Positions 10,463 to 22,176 of a stretch of 64,000 nucleotides of DNA are shown here, in pieces. The number at the start of each line of letters is the position of its first letter. Within the stretch, counting starts at the first letter, position 1. The notes beneath the pieces are model-generated. The model did not search any database. It saw nothing but the letters and a program-made list of their open reading frames with translations, and had not been told where the DNA came from. The translations under genes were made by a program, and so were the position numbers. Source of the stretch: Liquidambar formosana (lineage: Eukaryota > Streptophyta > Magnoliopsida > Saxifragales > Altingiaceae); contig JBBPBK010000048.1 in the NCBI GenBank assembly GCA_039720395.1, positions 1,927,501 through 1,991,500 on the forward strand, written 5' to 3'.

Positions 10463-11230
10463 TCAGAGGTATCATTGACACCACGAATGTGGATAAGCAT
10501 AACAATTTACTGTCACTAAAGAATCCTCATGTTTGGACGGAGGATATACCTTGTACAAGCTGATGAATTATGCAATTAAACTACTTAGAAAGACCAGTGC
10601 ATTCCCATTAGTTGAGCAGTGGAGGCGAAATACTCTAAATTACGATTACTTACCAGATGAATCTTGAAGCAATTGAGACGAAATACTCTGAATCAAGCAA
10701 TGGAGGCGAAATACCCCGAATTGAGCTCCATTTTCGGTCATTTTCCCCCATTTTCTGCAAAATTTCGTACATGAGATTTTAAAGAAATCTTGGAGAGAAT
10801 TAGAAAGTAGTTCCACAGCTTTCTCGGCAACCAAACAAGGCGGTTTCTCCTTTGATACAGCTTCAATTAGCTACAAAAATCACAACCAAATCAAACTTCA
10901 CGTACTGAAATTCCAATCGACGGCTTCCCTTACCCCCAAACGCGGATCCGTTTTCAAAATCTCAAAAGAGTCGGTGAATCGATACGTGCAGTGGAGATTC
11001 CGAACCTGGGGGTAAGATTTTGCGATCCGGCGGCTGCGAATTGGAGAATCGGCAAAGAAGAATCCGTGAGGAAACAAGAATGGGAAAGACACAGACGAAT
11101 TAGGGTTTCTGTAACGCTCCGAGAGAGACTTTTCGATCTTTCACAAGTCGAGAAAATGAAACACAAAGAGATAGAAATAATCGGCAAATCCGGCTTTGCG
11201 CCAAAATACTAATCTTGAGCCGACAGACAA
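10463..11230 (-). promoter_or_regulatory. 5' leader, leader intron and promoter side of the PPR gene
   Basis: Upstream of the PPR ATG. On the minus strand a good splice donor CTG|GTAAGTAAT sits at 10654/10653, and AG acceptors are available around 10510-10520, so the leader probably holds a short intron. Further upstream (about 10900-11200) the DNA is less AT-rich. It contains the telo-box-like GAAACCCTAAT (around 11098-11108, minus strand), frequent in promoters and leaders of plant genes for translation and organelle biogenesis. Exact transcript ends cannot be read. Confidence 0.5.
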
Positions 11231-11299
11231 AAATTTGCTGAGAAAATGGGAAATCCAACCTTTGCGCAGCCTGACATTTTTTCTCCCCTTCCTCTTCTT

Positions 11300-11333
<34 letters not shown>

Positions 11334-11439
11334 GGTGGTGGGGTGTTAATTGTCAAGTAGCTTGACTTCCTTTTAAGTGATGCTCCGTATGTATTATTTG
11401 GCGGAGTAACACTTTTAATAAAATTGCGATACCACCAGG
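11231..11439. other. Spacer with long T-run
   Basis: Includes about 32 consecutive T at 11301-11332. It separates the PPR promoter from a CACTA-like MITE. Confidence 0.5.
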
Positions 11440-11859
11440 CACTATAAGAAAAATTAAAGTGAGATTATGATTAAAAAAATATTATGATAATTTCATTTTA
11501 CTCTTTTTTTTAATAATTTGTGGTATCATATCAACCCCTAGGCATAAAAGATAATGAGATTTTTGATAATTTTCTTTTGAACATAAGTTGGTAGTGAGTA
11601 TGTTTTATTTCAATTTCATCCATAGAGAGACAACTCCATTGTGATACAACCACCTACTATCACGAGCTAATGAGAAGAAATTAAAGTGAAATTATGAGTA
11701 AGAACGTACTATGATAATTTTATTTTACTCCACTCTCAATATCAGTCACTTAGCATCAAAAGTCGTAGGATTATTGGTAATTTTCTTATGAGCATAGGTT
11801 GGTAGTATGTCTTATTTTAATTTCGTCCATTGTGAGGCTGGATCACTGTACTTGTAGTG
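11440..11859 (+). mobile_element. Non-autonomous CACTA-type element
   Basis: 420 bp beginning CACTATAAGAAAAA and ending with the inverse of CACTACAAGTACAG. The flanks are AGG and AGC, close to the 3-bp duplication expected. Internally it holds two diverged direct copies of an ATTAAAGTGA(G/A)ATTATGA unit at about 11453 and 11679. There is no transposase, so it would depend on an autonomous En/Spm relative. Confidence 0.65.
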
Positions 11860-12534
11860 AGCAGTTTGAGAGAAGGAGCTAGTGAGTGTTTAGTTATCTT
11901 TTAGAGTAATTTGCATTATGGGCTTTTGAAATTATCCTTCATTCTGCCCACCAGTTGAAAATCAAATTTTCCCCTACTTGTGGTTCCATCCATATCGATT
12001 AACTGATAGAAAATATATTTTAAATATATATTAACGAGAGAGATAGAAAAGAAGGTGGGGGAAGAGAGAGAAAATATATTTTAAATCAATGAAATGAAGT
12101 TTTTTTAACTACCTGATATCACACGAAGAAAATGTTAGCACAATTTATACATTCAAGATACTTCTGACGGGGAGAGAAACTGCTTGCTCATATTAATTTA
12201 TAGGCTTTTTATTTTAATTTTAATTTTATATTTATAACATGTTAATTTAGAGGTTAATGAATGTTAAGAATTGTCAAATAATAAGTGATTAAGTAGTGTA
12301 ATACCAAAAAGAGAGAAACACTTTTTGAAAGGGTATTATTGTCAAATTCAATATTGTAAGTGTTTAAACAGATATGGTCACTAAATAGATAGAAAGCACT
12401 TCTTGCATTAAAAACTCTTTCAAGTATATAATAGACAAATACTGTCAAAAGTCTTTAAAGTAAACTCCTTTCTCCAAAGATCTTTTGAACAAAGCACTTC
12501 TTTAAAGGATACAGTTGCGTCAAACAGGCCCTAA
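11860..12534. other. AT-rich spacer; nothing recognised
   Basis: No gene or clear repeat. Two nearly identical short AGAAAATATATTTTAAAT stretches occur at about 12007 and 12069. Confidence 0.4.
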
Positions 12535-12752
12535 CCCTCTATTTGGTTCATGGATTTTATCAAGGAATAAAAAAGGAAGGGAAAAAAAATAAGGAGGAAA
12601 GAAAATGAAAGGAAAAGATAAAATCATATCAAGCCAAAATTATACCAATTCTTCTTTTTCTTCCAATTTTTCATTGCAACCAAATAAAGAAAAGTACAAA
12701 TCCTTCTGTTTTATTTTTTTTCCTTGATAAAATCCGCGAACCAAATAGAGCC
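12535..12752 (+). mobile_element. Tourist-like (PIF/Harbinger) MITE, copy 1
   Basis: 218-bp foldback with 15-bp terminal repeats CCCTCTATTTGGTTC / GGCTCTATTTGGTTC and longer inner complementarity (GGATTTTATCAAGGAA). It is flanked by TAA on both sides (12532-12534, 12753-12755), the duplication typical of PIF/Harbinger. Confidence 0.8.
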
Positions 12753-13475
12753 TAAGTGTTCCTTGATGAGGAAAAAATTTCTTCCCAATTAGTGAGAAGC
12801 TAGAATAGTATTTTCCAATTTGCAAATAAAGTATGCATGTTATGGAATAACAGTTTCCCATGAAATTGCAATTTTCCGGCGATCAAATGGATCATTAACA
12901 AAATTTTCCAACTTAATAATAAAAGAAAATGATTGACACTACGATGAAATCCATGGAAGTACTGTCCATTCCTCCTTGTTTATATTTTGTTGGATTTTGT
13001 TTGGTTACCAGCGGATTTGAACAAAATGAGATTCTGAATCCCCCTCTGGCCTCTCCCCATACCCACCAAACAAAACACACTACACACGCACATACAATTA
13101 ATGCCCTCATTTTATATTTGCCAGCGCTGAAAACTGAACCATGCATATACATAAGTTTGATGATTTTGCTATGCCTACCACAATTTTGATCGACTTGCAT
13201 GGTTTAGTGGATAAAGTAAATTCTTTGATTGGAAAAAACAACTCAAAACCTGAGGCTCCGGAGCATGTCAAAAAGAGCGAAGGGAAGGAAAGGAAAAGGC
13301 TACAACTTGCTTAAATGATACCTAGAAACCATGCATATCGCAAATACGTACTTGGTCGAGAAGAAGTTTTATTTTCTTAAAAACCAAACAGCAGAAAATG
13401 AGAAGCATCAAATTTCTTTTCCACTTCTATTCCTCGATCAGTTTTTCGTTCTACATCCAATCAAAGGTTATTATA
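12753..13475. other. Spacer downstream of the intact membrane-protein copy 3
   Basis: Non-coding. The last 100 bp include TTTATTTTCTTAAAAACCAAAC AND AGCAGAAAATGAGAAG-like stretches also seen 3' of the copy at 51.4 kb, i.e. shared 3' flank. The 12913-13200 interval holds long reading frames on both strands but with no domain character. Confidence 0.4.
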
Positions 13476-14075
13476 CTAACTAAGCATAACATTGACATCA
13501 TTGCTAAAGCAGCCGTCAATGACCAGAACAAAGTCATGTTCCAAACTTGACTCATCCTGCGTGGGTTGTCCTTCAACTTCAAGTAGTACATCAGTTTCAA
13601 GTTGAGGAGGTTCTGGTTCAGGGCTTTCAGGTTGCTGAGTACTGCAAATGATAATGAGGGTAGGAATGGCTTGCATGGCACGGTATAGCCAGCAAAAAAA
13701 GTGCTTGAATGGGTTCAAAAGCAAGACATACCAAGGAGAGATACATATAATTAAAAAGTAGGCTACAAAGAAGTGTGGTGGTGGGAAAATGAATGAAGCT
13801 AACAATGAAATGGCCACAGCACCAGAGAAATCTCCGGCGCGCAAGCAAATTGGCTGGGTAGTGACCAAAACATCAAGCGGCAGCTTAACGGAGGTGGAGA
13901 GAAAGAGCAATATTACAATGGCAAGAAGCAATGTGGTCATCTTCAAAGTGGTATGAAGATGAGTCTCCGATGCACAATCTTGGTCCCAAGGCTTAACTTG
14001 GGAATTCTGAAGCAGGAAGAGGGTGAGGTTTATCAGTAATGGGATAGTATATCTCAAGTCCATGGTGAAATACAT
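13476..14075 (-). CDS. Small hydrophobic membrane protein of unknown function, intact copy 3
   Basis: Paralogue of 3098-3670, 199 residues if begun at the ATG at 14075, where the other copies also start (MYFTMDLRYTIPLLINL). An in-frame ATG further upstream would add 17 residues without counterpart in the family. The layout is the same: an N-terminal hydrophobic stretch, a second at about 45-63 (LLLAIVILLFLSTSVKLPL), the conserved QPICLRAGDFSGAVAISLLASFIFPPP block and a third/fourth helix (FFVAYFLIICISPWY). A proline/glutamate linker follows (QQPESPEPEPP), then an acidic end (EHDFVLVIDG). The last dozen residues differ from copy 1. No known domain. An intact frame and conserved residues suggest it is still a gene. 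Confidence 0.75.
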   Translation of the reverse strand: MYFTMDLRYTIPLLINLTLFLLQNSQVKPWDQDCASETHLHTTLKMTTLLLAIVILLFLSTSVKLPLDVLVTTQPICLRAGDFSGAVAISLLASFIFPPPHFFVAYFLIICISPWYVLLLNPFKHFFCWLYRAMQAIPTLIIICSTQQPESPEPEPPQLETDVLLEVEGQPTQDESSLEHDFVLVIDGCFSNDVNVMLS

Positions 14076-14157
14076 CCTTCTCTGTACTAGTTTATTACCT
14101 AATAGAATCATCATTAACAAACTCAAAAGGGAAGACTTTGTTTTGCCACTTATGAGC

Positions 14158-14172
14158 CCCTATATATACTAT
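14158..14172 (-). promoter_or_regulatory. TATA-like stretch of membrane-protein copy 3
   Basis: AGTATATATAGGGGC on the minus strand, about 85 bp before the ATG. Copies at 6760, 44982 and 51949 have a comparable (T)ATATA(A) stretch 85-105 bp upstream, so this is likely a shared core promoter. Copy 1 at 3098 lacks it. Confidence 0.45.
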
Positions 14173-14382
14173 ATTCCTGTAAGACTCAAGATCCACTAAT
14201 AATTAGGTTTAGGAAAGGAATGTGCTAAATATTAATGTACTACAATGGACCCAAGGATGAAGAGAATATTGATGGAATTTGGAGAGAAGGGTTGTTAAGA
14301 AACCACCTCATATAGTGCTGATGTCATCATAACTCTTAATTATAGTATGTAATAGATAATAGATATAATAGATATATATGCA

Positions 14383-14535
14383 GATAGATCCAATGTACCT
14401 CATATCCCACTAATGCACAAAATCCCACTAATGCACAAAGTATAACTCCCAATGCGAGTGTTGATATAAGTTATATCAACGCATGCTTACTTGATCATTA
14501 TATTATATCAACACTCGTGCTTATTTAATCATCAT
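14383..14535 (-). mobile_element. Palindromic MITE (Micron-like), diverged partial copy
   Basis: Contains the family's CCAATGTACCTCATATCCCA, CTCCCAATGCGAGTGTTGAT and TTATATCAAC blocks, with an internal duplication of the last arm. It is followed directly by a (TA)n run and the copy at 14560. Confidence 0.55.
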
Positions 14536-14559
14536 CCTATATATATATATATATATAGA

Positions 14560-14735
14560 CAGAGGTGATCCCATCAGCACGTGCTGATATAAGTTACATT
14601 AGCACTATGCATTGGGGGTTGTACCCCTTGCATTGATTCAATACACCTCACATCTCACTAATGAACAAGGTACAACTCCCAATGTAGGTTTTAATATAAG
14701 TTATATCAGCACATACTTACCTGATTATCATCCTA
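14560..14735 (-). mobile_element. Palindromic MITE in a (TA)n microsatellite (Micron-like), copy 3
   Basis: 176 bp, the inverse orientation of the copy at 4456, from CAGAGGTGATCCCATCAGCA to TATCATCCTA, with TA repeats at both ends. Confidence 0.75.
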
Positions 14736-14760
14736 TATATATATATATATATATATAGAT

Positions 14761-15003
14761 ATTCCCAAATTTCCAAAGCACCTTTTTATGCTAAGGATAA
14801 TTTATAGATACTGGTCATACATCCATACTAGTCGGAAAAATCATTCAGGATCCTCTCTGGGGACCATATATATATATATATATATATACATATTCGGTAT
14901 TCCCAAATTTCCAAAGCACCTTTTTATGCTAAGGATCATTTATAGATACGGTCATACATCTATACTAGTCAGAAAAATCATTTAGGATCCTCTGTGGGGA
15001 CCA
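14761..15003. repeat. Tandem duplication, period about 138 bp
   Basis: ATTCCCAAATTTCCAAAGCA ... GGGACCA occurs at 14761-14866 and again at 14899-15003, separated by a (TA)n run. The two copies differ at only a few positions. Confidence 0.8.
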
Positions 15004-15130
15004 CTTGAAAGTATGAAACAGGCAAATGAATGTAATTGGGGAGCAATTAAAAGTCATGTGAAGGATCCACAAATTAACGAGACGAGGCATGGTATGGTGT
15101 TAGTTCTCTTTCGGTGATGTGAACAGAAGC

Positions 15131-15320
15131 TGCACCATTGTGATGTTGTACACCTTTTCTTTTCTTTTCTTTTTTTTTTTAATTAATTTGTTTTTAGGGG
15201 GCAGGGTGCACCATAGGTACCATAAGAATGCACTATTACGATGTTATGCACCTTTTCTTTTATTTTCTTTTTATTAATTTTTTAGGGCGAGAGGACGTAC
15301 CATAGGTACCATAAGAATGC
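15131..15320. repeat. Tandem duplication, period about 98 bp
   Basis: Two copies of a unit running from TGCAC(C/T)ATT.(T/C)GATGTT through a T-rich stretch to AGGTACCATAAGAATGC. Confidence 0.7.
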
Positions 15321-15355
15321 TAAATTGGTGAAAACAAAGATGTAGTACTATCAGT

Positions 15356-15755
15356 CATTATGGGTCAGATCAACATACAAATTTTTTTATACAAATTCTT
15401 ACCCTAGTTTTTAAATAACTTATTTTCAATTTTATTTTGCGAAACATACTATTAAATTAAATAGTTTTTCTACATAAGTCATGCACGTGAAAAATAAAGT
15501 TAATTCAATATTAAGAATTGCTTCATCCATAAATGTAAGAAAATTTGTTTTTTTTAATTATTAAAAATCTCACATTTATAGATGAAGTAACTCTTAATGT
15601 CAGATCAATTTTATTTTTTATGTTCATGACTTATATGAAAACTATCAAATCCAATGATGGGTTTTGTAAAATATAAATTGGAAATAGTTTATTTAAAAAC
15701 TTGCATGTGAAAGAATTTGTGTAAAAAATTGTGTATGTTTATAGTAACCCTAATG
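15356..15755. mobile_element. Foldback MITE-like element, about 400 bp
   Basis: The two halves are inverse copies, e.g. CTACATAAGTCATGCACGTG against CATATAAGTCATGAACAT, and ATCCATAAATGTAAGA against ATCTATAAATGTGAG. Ends are imprecise, and no clean target-site duplication was found. It belongs to the same repeat family as 35612-35958. Confidence 0.55.
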
Positions 15756-16965
15756 AATACATCCATAAAATTAATATTTATTTGTAAAAATAAAAAATTA
15801 TAATGAGGGAATGCTAACTTGTAACAATCTTACATAGAAATTTTTTGGAGTGTAATAATATATAGATACTCTTTTTATAGTGTTTATACTTAAGTCCTAT
15901 TTGGCTAAGCTTTTAGATAATCCAAAATCACTTTTGAAACCTAAAATCACTTTTGGACCTGTTTGGCAACCTAAATCATAATCACTTCTAAACTCAAAAA
16001 GTGATTTTATAATAAGCAGACTATTCCCAGCTTTTAATCAAAATCAAGGTGTCATAGCAGAGGGTTTTAATAAATTTTGACATTTCTAAAACTACCCTAA
16101 ATGTTTGAGTATGAAAACAATTTTTTCGACCCATATCTTTTAACAAAATGATAATAGCCCTACCTTAGACCCAAGTTCTCTCCTCTCCTGCGGTTGTGCT
16201 CCTCTCTCCTACCAGCATCAATATGTTAGTAATTTCAACCAACTTGGACTTGTAGGATCCTAATTTAAACTTCAAATCTTTTTTTTTTCTCCCTTCCGAT
16301 ATTTATTGATTTATACTTGTTAGAATTTTTTCAATAATTGATTCCATAAAATTTGGATTGGTAATATATATATATTTTTTTAATATCAATTCATGCTCTT
16401 TTTTTTTTCTTTGTTTTAAGCATGAAAAAAAAAATAATAATAATAACAAAATAATAATAAGCAAAATCCCTAGTAATACGCTTTTGTGGGATTGGTCGAG
16501 CAATCAAATCTTATGTGTATTTTTTAGAGGTTATCGTTTTGACGCCTCGCTACTTTTGTTAATTGTTAGTGTGGGTATGGAATGCCTCACTTAGCTAGGC
16601 TATTAGGAAAATAATTTAAACTCAAATTTCAATAAAAGTACAACCTAAGATACCCCAATCATTCGTAAAAATATAATTACTGGTTATATTGGCTTGCTTA
16701 AAAACATGCCTAAAATCAATAAACTCAAATTTCAATAAATACGTTCACATATATTTCGAACCAACATCATAATGTTCTAAGGATAATTGCAGTCTCTGAC
16801 ACATAATGGCAGACAAAGACCATGTAGGGGCCAACCGCCTCCACACAGTTTTTCATAAATTAAAATTTTGTGTACTATTTTTCACCCTTACTAATTTATA
16901 TTTTATTATTATCCCAAAAATACCTACAAAATATGAAAATTAAGCATATTCTATTTTTTTTTTAA
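15756..16965. other. AT-rich spacer; nothing recognised
   Basis: No coding evidence. The 15895-16030 stretch (CCTATTTGGCTAAGC..., repeated AATCACTTTTG(A/G)A.CCTAAA) looks like a degraded MITE end but no partner end was found. Confidence 0.4.
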
Positions 16966-17298
16966 GGTAAATTATTGAAAACTAGCATGAATTTTAGGTC
17001 CATTTCTACTTTAGTACCAACAATTTCAAAACCAATCAAAAAGAACTTAAATTATACGTGTGTGACAGTTTAATACCTTCCATTTTTGCAGTATTTATGA
17101 AATTGTCCAAAAAATGCGTGTTAATAGAAGGCATTAAATTGACATGCGTATAGTTTGGGATCCATTTTGAACTTGATAGTATTAAATTGTCATACACATA
17201 TAGTTTAAGATTTATTTTGACTGATTTTTAAGTTGATAATACTGAAGTGAAAATAAATATAAAGTTCAATATAGTTTTCTATAATTTATTACTTTACC
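16966..17298. mobile_element. Foldback MITE-like element, about 330 bp
   Basis: Inverted halves: GGTAAATTATTGAAAACTA at the left against GGTAAAGTAATAAATTATAG AAAACTA-type sequence at the right, with further complementarity inside. It resembles in design the foldback Mutator-like elements at 18655 and 23139, but has no clear 9-bp duplication. Confidence 0.5.
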
Positions 17299-17392
17299 AA
17301 AAAAGGGGAAAAAAAAATTTCATTTTGCTAGTGACTTCCAGTTTGCCTTCTATCTTTTTTAGTTTGAACCTTTTGAATGAATAAATGATGAG

Positions 17393-17540
17393 CAGATAAA
17401 TACGTGTTGATATAACTTATATCAACACCCATATTAAAAGTTATACCTTATACATTAGTAGAATATGAGTTATATTAAATCAATATAAGGAGTACAACTC
17501 TTAATGTATGATGTTGATCAATACGTTCTAACGAGAACAC
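17393..17540 (+). mobile_element. Palindromic MITE (Micron-like), old degenerate copy
   Basis: Recognisable by TACGTGTTGATATAACTTAT, TACAACTCTTAATGTATGA and overall order. It lacks TA-repeat flanks and has many differences, so it is older than the others. Confidence 0.5.
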
Positions 17541-18654
17541 AACCATTAAATGAATGATGTACTTAGCCAAGAAAAAAAATAAAATAAAATAAAATAAAAT
17601 TGAAGAGACTTGGCACCAAAAGATCACATGGGTAGACCAGGGTCAAGAGTGCAGGTCCATCCAGCGTGACTGAACTTTCAATGATTACGACAGTCAGTGA
17701 AGATGTGTGGGTCCAGTCTATCAACCGTCCTATACGTCTTCTTGGCTGGCCACCTTTGTTCTGCTTTGTTGCGAATCAATTTGTGATTTCACTTTTATGC
17801 CTTTTTTTTCTTAAAAATAGAAATCCATCAATCTGTGATTTCACTTCTACAATTTTTTTTCTTCAGTAATTTTCAGGGGGAATTCTACCGTACTCATACA
17901 ACAGTAACAACAACAAAAAAACAAAAGAAAAAAAAAAAAAAAAAAAAAAGGGGAAAACATACCCAAGTGATAATTAATCATATTTTATAGTAAGTGATTA
18001 TATTTAGTTATAACAATCTCATATCACATTTTGTAGTAAATTATCATATTTTATGGTAAGTGATCAAAAATATAATGTAAGATTATCACAAATATAATCA
18101 TTTACTACAAATTGTGATCAATTATCACTAGTTTGAAGATACAGTTTCCAAAGGTATCATATAATTTCCCAGTGAAAATATATGGGTGATGCTTTAGTGG
18201 TGATATCCTTCAACTTCACACTTTTTTATCGGGATTTTCAAAATGGAAGAGGTCATTAGAAAATGCTTACTTCCTAGAATTTTCCATGCTTGAAATGATG
18301 CTAGCTGGTTGGCTTTATATCATTTTCCATGGTTGAAAATGATGCTAAGCTAGCTGGCTGGGGTTTAGAGGGTTGTTAATTACTTGTTAGTCATCCACTA
18401 TCCATGAACTGTGGAATTTGTGATCCACTTTATGTGGGTTTCTTTTATAAAATATATGTTACTCATTAATTATTTGGAAAGATATCGACGTCAAGCTTGC
18501 TGGTGCCCCAAAAGAAGAATAAGCTTTGCTATTGTTTTTATGGACGTTCCAATGTCGCTTTTCTTATCTTGATTAGACTTTCCTAAAGCTTCTTTACTTT
18601 ACCACCTCATTTACGATTCAGCCAAATTTTGACGTTCAGAGTAATTTAAAATTA
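17541..18654. other. AT-rich spacer; nothing recognised
   Basis: Contains an A-run at 17930-17948. A region at 17965-18140 has several imperfect inverted copies of (A/G)TAAGTGAT.ATATTT. No gene is seen. Confidence 0.4.
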
Positions 18655-19320
18655 GGGTAAATTACATTAAGACCCCCTCTAAAATTTGACAATTACAAAT
18701 AGACCCCCTCATGTTTCTGAAATTACATTAAGACCCCTTTCCTTTAACTTCCGTCCATTAATCCGTTAAATCACTTTCAATTTTTTTCAAAAATACCCTA
18801 ATTACCTTTATTGGATGACAACTTCCATGTTAAATGCATATAACTCATCAGTCCAACACATTTATCCAGTACATTTGATTGATTTATTTATTTATTGATA
18901 AACAACTAAAAGATTATATATATATAAAAGAAAAATGCCAAAAAGCTTAAATTTTTGTCCAACTGATGTGGTAGCCATCAGATTTGCTCATTAGAAACAA
19001 TTATCTATTTAATTGATGTGTAAAAAAAAAAAAAAATTGATTTGCTAAGTTGCCACCTCATTTGCCACCTCTATACGTGCATCTCTATTGTAATAATTCT
19101 TTTTATTTATTTCTACATATGAGTAATGCTACATAGCCTTTTTTTTTTTTACTCAAATCTACTTATTCAAATGAGGTGGCAACTTAGCAAATCAATTTTT
19201 TTATTTTTTATTTTGAAAATCAATTAAAAATTTAATTAAATAAATAATTGTTTCTAAAGAGCAAATTTGACAGCTGCCACATCAGTTGGACAAAAAATTT
19301 AAATTTTTTTTAGCATTTTT

Positions 19321-19364
<44 letters not shown>

Positions 19365-19650
19365 CTTTTAGTTGTTTATCAATAATAACTAAAAAATTCA
19401 AAAGTATTGGATGAACTATTGGACTGGTGAGTTATATGCATTTAACATGAAAGTTATCATCCACTAAGGGTAGTTTGGGTATTTTGAAAAAATTTGCATA
19501 TGATTTAACGAATTAATGGACGGAAGTTAGAAGGAGGGATCTCTTTGTAGTTTATTTTGTAAAGTAAGGAGTGTCAGTATAATTTTTAAAACGTGAGGGG
19601 GTGTATCTGTAATAGTCAGATTTTAGTGGGGGTCTTATTGTAATTTACCC
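18655..19650. mobile_element. Foldback Mutator-like (MULE) element 1
   Basis: 996 bp, almost entirely two inverted arms of about 450 bp. It begins GGGTAAATTACATTAAGACC and ends with the inverse (GGGGGTCTTATTGTAATTTACCC). Exact 9-bp target duplication TTAAAATTA at 18646-18654 and 19651-19659. The inner part includes a (TA)n run at 19323-19362 in one arm. No transposase. The 9-bp duplication and long arms fit non-autonomous Mutator-superfamily foldback elements. Confidence 0.85.
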
Positions 19651-19659
19651 TTAAAATTA

Positions 19660-20050
19660 TAAAGTAATCTCTCAAATCATGAAGAAGTTCCAACAACGTA
19701 CAAAAATGAGTGAAAAAAAAAAAAAACTAATACGCCAATGGCATTGTAGACTGGGCATGTATTTGTCTAACTTGTTAAGTGAGTGATCTATTCAAGTTTA
19801 TAAAGAAACATTGATACATATTTGTTTTTTTTTTTGGGGTGTTGGGGGCAAACATTGTTATTCTAGAATTATAGAAATGCTTGGAAGGCCTACAAATATA
19901 CTCTTTATCAGTAAATTATTGTTAATAATCGCGAAAAACTAGTAATAATTTAGGATAAATGACAAGAAATCTTTCTAATGTTTAATCCTATTTCACATAA
20001 CCTTCTAAAGAAAAAGTTGACGCAATGTCCCCTTTTTGCTAGGTTTCAGG
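19660..20050. other. Spacer; nothing recognised
   Basis: AT-rich with A-runs and T-runs; no coding or repeat signal identified. Confidence 0.4.
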
Positions 20051-20450
20051 TGTTGTGCGAAAGCGCGATAAACAAACAAATTTCTATGGTGATAAAAGTG
20101 ATTAATCAAACAAAACAAATAAATCGATGCAAGCATAGAAAATAAACAAACACAAAGAAAAGGAGAAGCAAGATTTACGTGGTTCGGCAAAATGTCTACA
20201 TCCACAAGCGGTGATGATCAATCCACTATGTGTTCAATAGAACACAAGAGTAAGAATACTCACAAAATCTCTAGATCCCCTTAACACCCAATGAGAGCTC
20301 CCAAGTAACTCTCCTTGCATGAGAATGAAACCCAAAAAACAACCCCTTATATAAAGTGGGTTATGACATAAGTGAGCAGGTCGGGTCGAATAAAAAAGAC
20401 TCAACTTAACAAAATGGGTTAAAAGTAGAATTAAAGACAAAATTCCAACA
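20051..20450 (-). mobile_element. Ty1-copia type LTR (3' LTR, minus strand)
   Basis: On the minus strand it starts TGTTGGAATTTTGTC and ends GCGCACAACA-like (TGTTG...CAACA termini), about 400 bp. A TATA-like stretch (TTATATAAGG) and the GCCGAACCACGTAAATC motif common in copia LTRs lie inside. It is preceded on that strand by the polypurine-type CAAGATGGAGATT (20452-20466). That marks it as a 3' LTR with some internal sequence left (to about 20580), not a solo LTR. No protein remains. Confidence 0.6.
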
Positions 20451-20720
20451 AATCTCCATCTTGGCTTGAATCCAATTAAACCATTCAAAAAAAAGCAAAC
20501 AAATCATCACTGCCTTCAAATGGGCCATGAAATTACATCAAAATAATAAAACGAGAGAAAATTTTTAAGGTAAAGCTTTTCGATTTTCTACATTAAAACT
20601 AACAACCAACTAATAATTATATTTCTGACTTCGTCCTTGTCAAGAACTAACCTTCAAAATGTAGGACAAATCATTCAAACCAGGGGTAAAAGTGTCTTTC
20701 AATGGCAATCAAGAAGTCAA

Positions 20721-22176
20721 TAGGGATGGCAATTTCGCCCCGATCCATAGGGTCCCGACTCGATTTATACCCGAATGGGCAGGTATTTTTTAATTTTTTT
20801 TCGGGTATCGGGTCGGGTATGGGTATAAATTTTTAAAAAAATTTCGGGTACGGGTCGGGTAAGGATCCCAGCAAGAAAAAACCCGAAGGCCCGACCCGAC
20901 CCGATATATTTACAAAATATATATATTTTTTACAACAAAATATAAATACCTACTTAAAAAAAGGTCAAAAAAGTAAAAAAAAAAAAAACCCTAAGTCACA
21001 CTTTCTAGACCCTTCGGCTTTCACTTCTTTCCTAATCACTTTCAAGTTTCAGCATTAGCAATCCACCGCCCGCCCCTCATCCAGTCACTCCAGTCAGCCC
21101 TCGCCCCTCCCAGCCTCCCCTCCCTCCCTCAGACAGTAAGACCTCAGTCCCTCACTCCCTCACAGTCACGGCCTAGTGCGGCAGTGCCCTCAGGTCAGGC
21201 CTCAGCCCGTCAGCCGCCTCACTCCTTAGCACTTAGCACAGCAGCACTTAACCCTCGCTCTCACCCTCTCGGAGTCGTGGCCTCGCCCCTCAGCCTCAGG
21301 CCCTCACTTAGTCTATGAGTTACGGTAGTCAGCCCTCAACCAGTCAGGGAATTAGCCCTTGCCATCGCACCCTCGCGGCTTCGCGGGCCTCACCACTCAC
21401 CACTGCCGCTCAGCGTTTACGGCTCGCCACTACGCCAGTCGCCCCTCACGCTCGACTCAGCAGCTTAGTCGCTCACTTGCTCAGCACTCAGCTCACGCCT
21501 CACGCCCTCCACCACTGTCGCCGGACCCTCACCTTCACTGCTAGTGCTTCACCCTCTTCTAGATCTGACTAGATCTGAGATCTACATCTACACCAGATCG
21601 ACTACGACGACCAGATCTACTCATCTACACCAGATCTGCCCATCAGTCCGTAAACCACTAAACTCTCAACTCTCAAGCATCCTTCTTGCTTCTTTTTTTT
21701 TCTTTTTCTTTTTTTTTTCCAATTTTTTTGGGGTTTGAATAATTGAATTTCATGCATTATAATCTGAATTATATTTTTCAGTTGTAATAATTAATATTAA
21801 TCTTATATTTTTGAGTTGTAATAATTTCTGGATTGTTCATTTATTCTTATAAATTGTCATAATATTAATATTAATATTAATATTAATATTAATATTAATC
21901 TGAATTATATTTTTGATTTGTTCTTATAAATTTCTTAGGTTGAAATTTGAAAATGTCCACTTGTAATAACTCTCAATTATCACCTCCGGTTGAAAGCTCA
22001 CAACCATTACTGGATGAGAGTTCTCATCCATACAGTCGGGCATGGGCGGGTCGGGCATAGATGGCCCAAGAAGACAGTGGTTCGGGGATGGAGGTTAATT
22101 CTTCATACCCATCGGGTATCGGGTCGGGCATGGGGTAGTGCCGACCCGCATCTGACCCGACCCATTGCCATCCCTA
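20721..22176 (+). mobile_element. Non-autonomous hAT element with start of a transposase gene
   Basis: 1456 bp with 13-bp terminal repeats TAGGGATGGCAAT and 8-bp flanks GAAGTCAA / GAAGTTAA (one mismatch), diagnostic of hAT. Both subterminal regions have GGGTCGGG-type repeats. The region 21050-21600 is very C-rich (CCCTC/CAGTC repeats), unlike its surroundings. At 21953 an ATG opens MSTCNNSQLSPP and runs about 25 codons before the right subterminal repeats. This looks like the first codons of a deleted transposase gene. Confidence 0.85.

Noticed and set aside
12913..13200. Overlapping reading frames of 86 and 95 codons on both strands
   Set aside because: Frames on both strands over the same AT-rich DNA, no domain, signal or paralogue; treated as chance.
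13191..13260. tRNA-like A box (TGGTTTAGTGG)
   Set aside because: No B box, no tail and no cloverleaf could be found, so neither a tRNA nor a SINE is supported.
21315..21738. Three overlapping frames rich in Ser, Pro, His and Arg
   Set aside because: They fall in the C-rich low-complexity leader of the hAT element; composition alone keeps them open.
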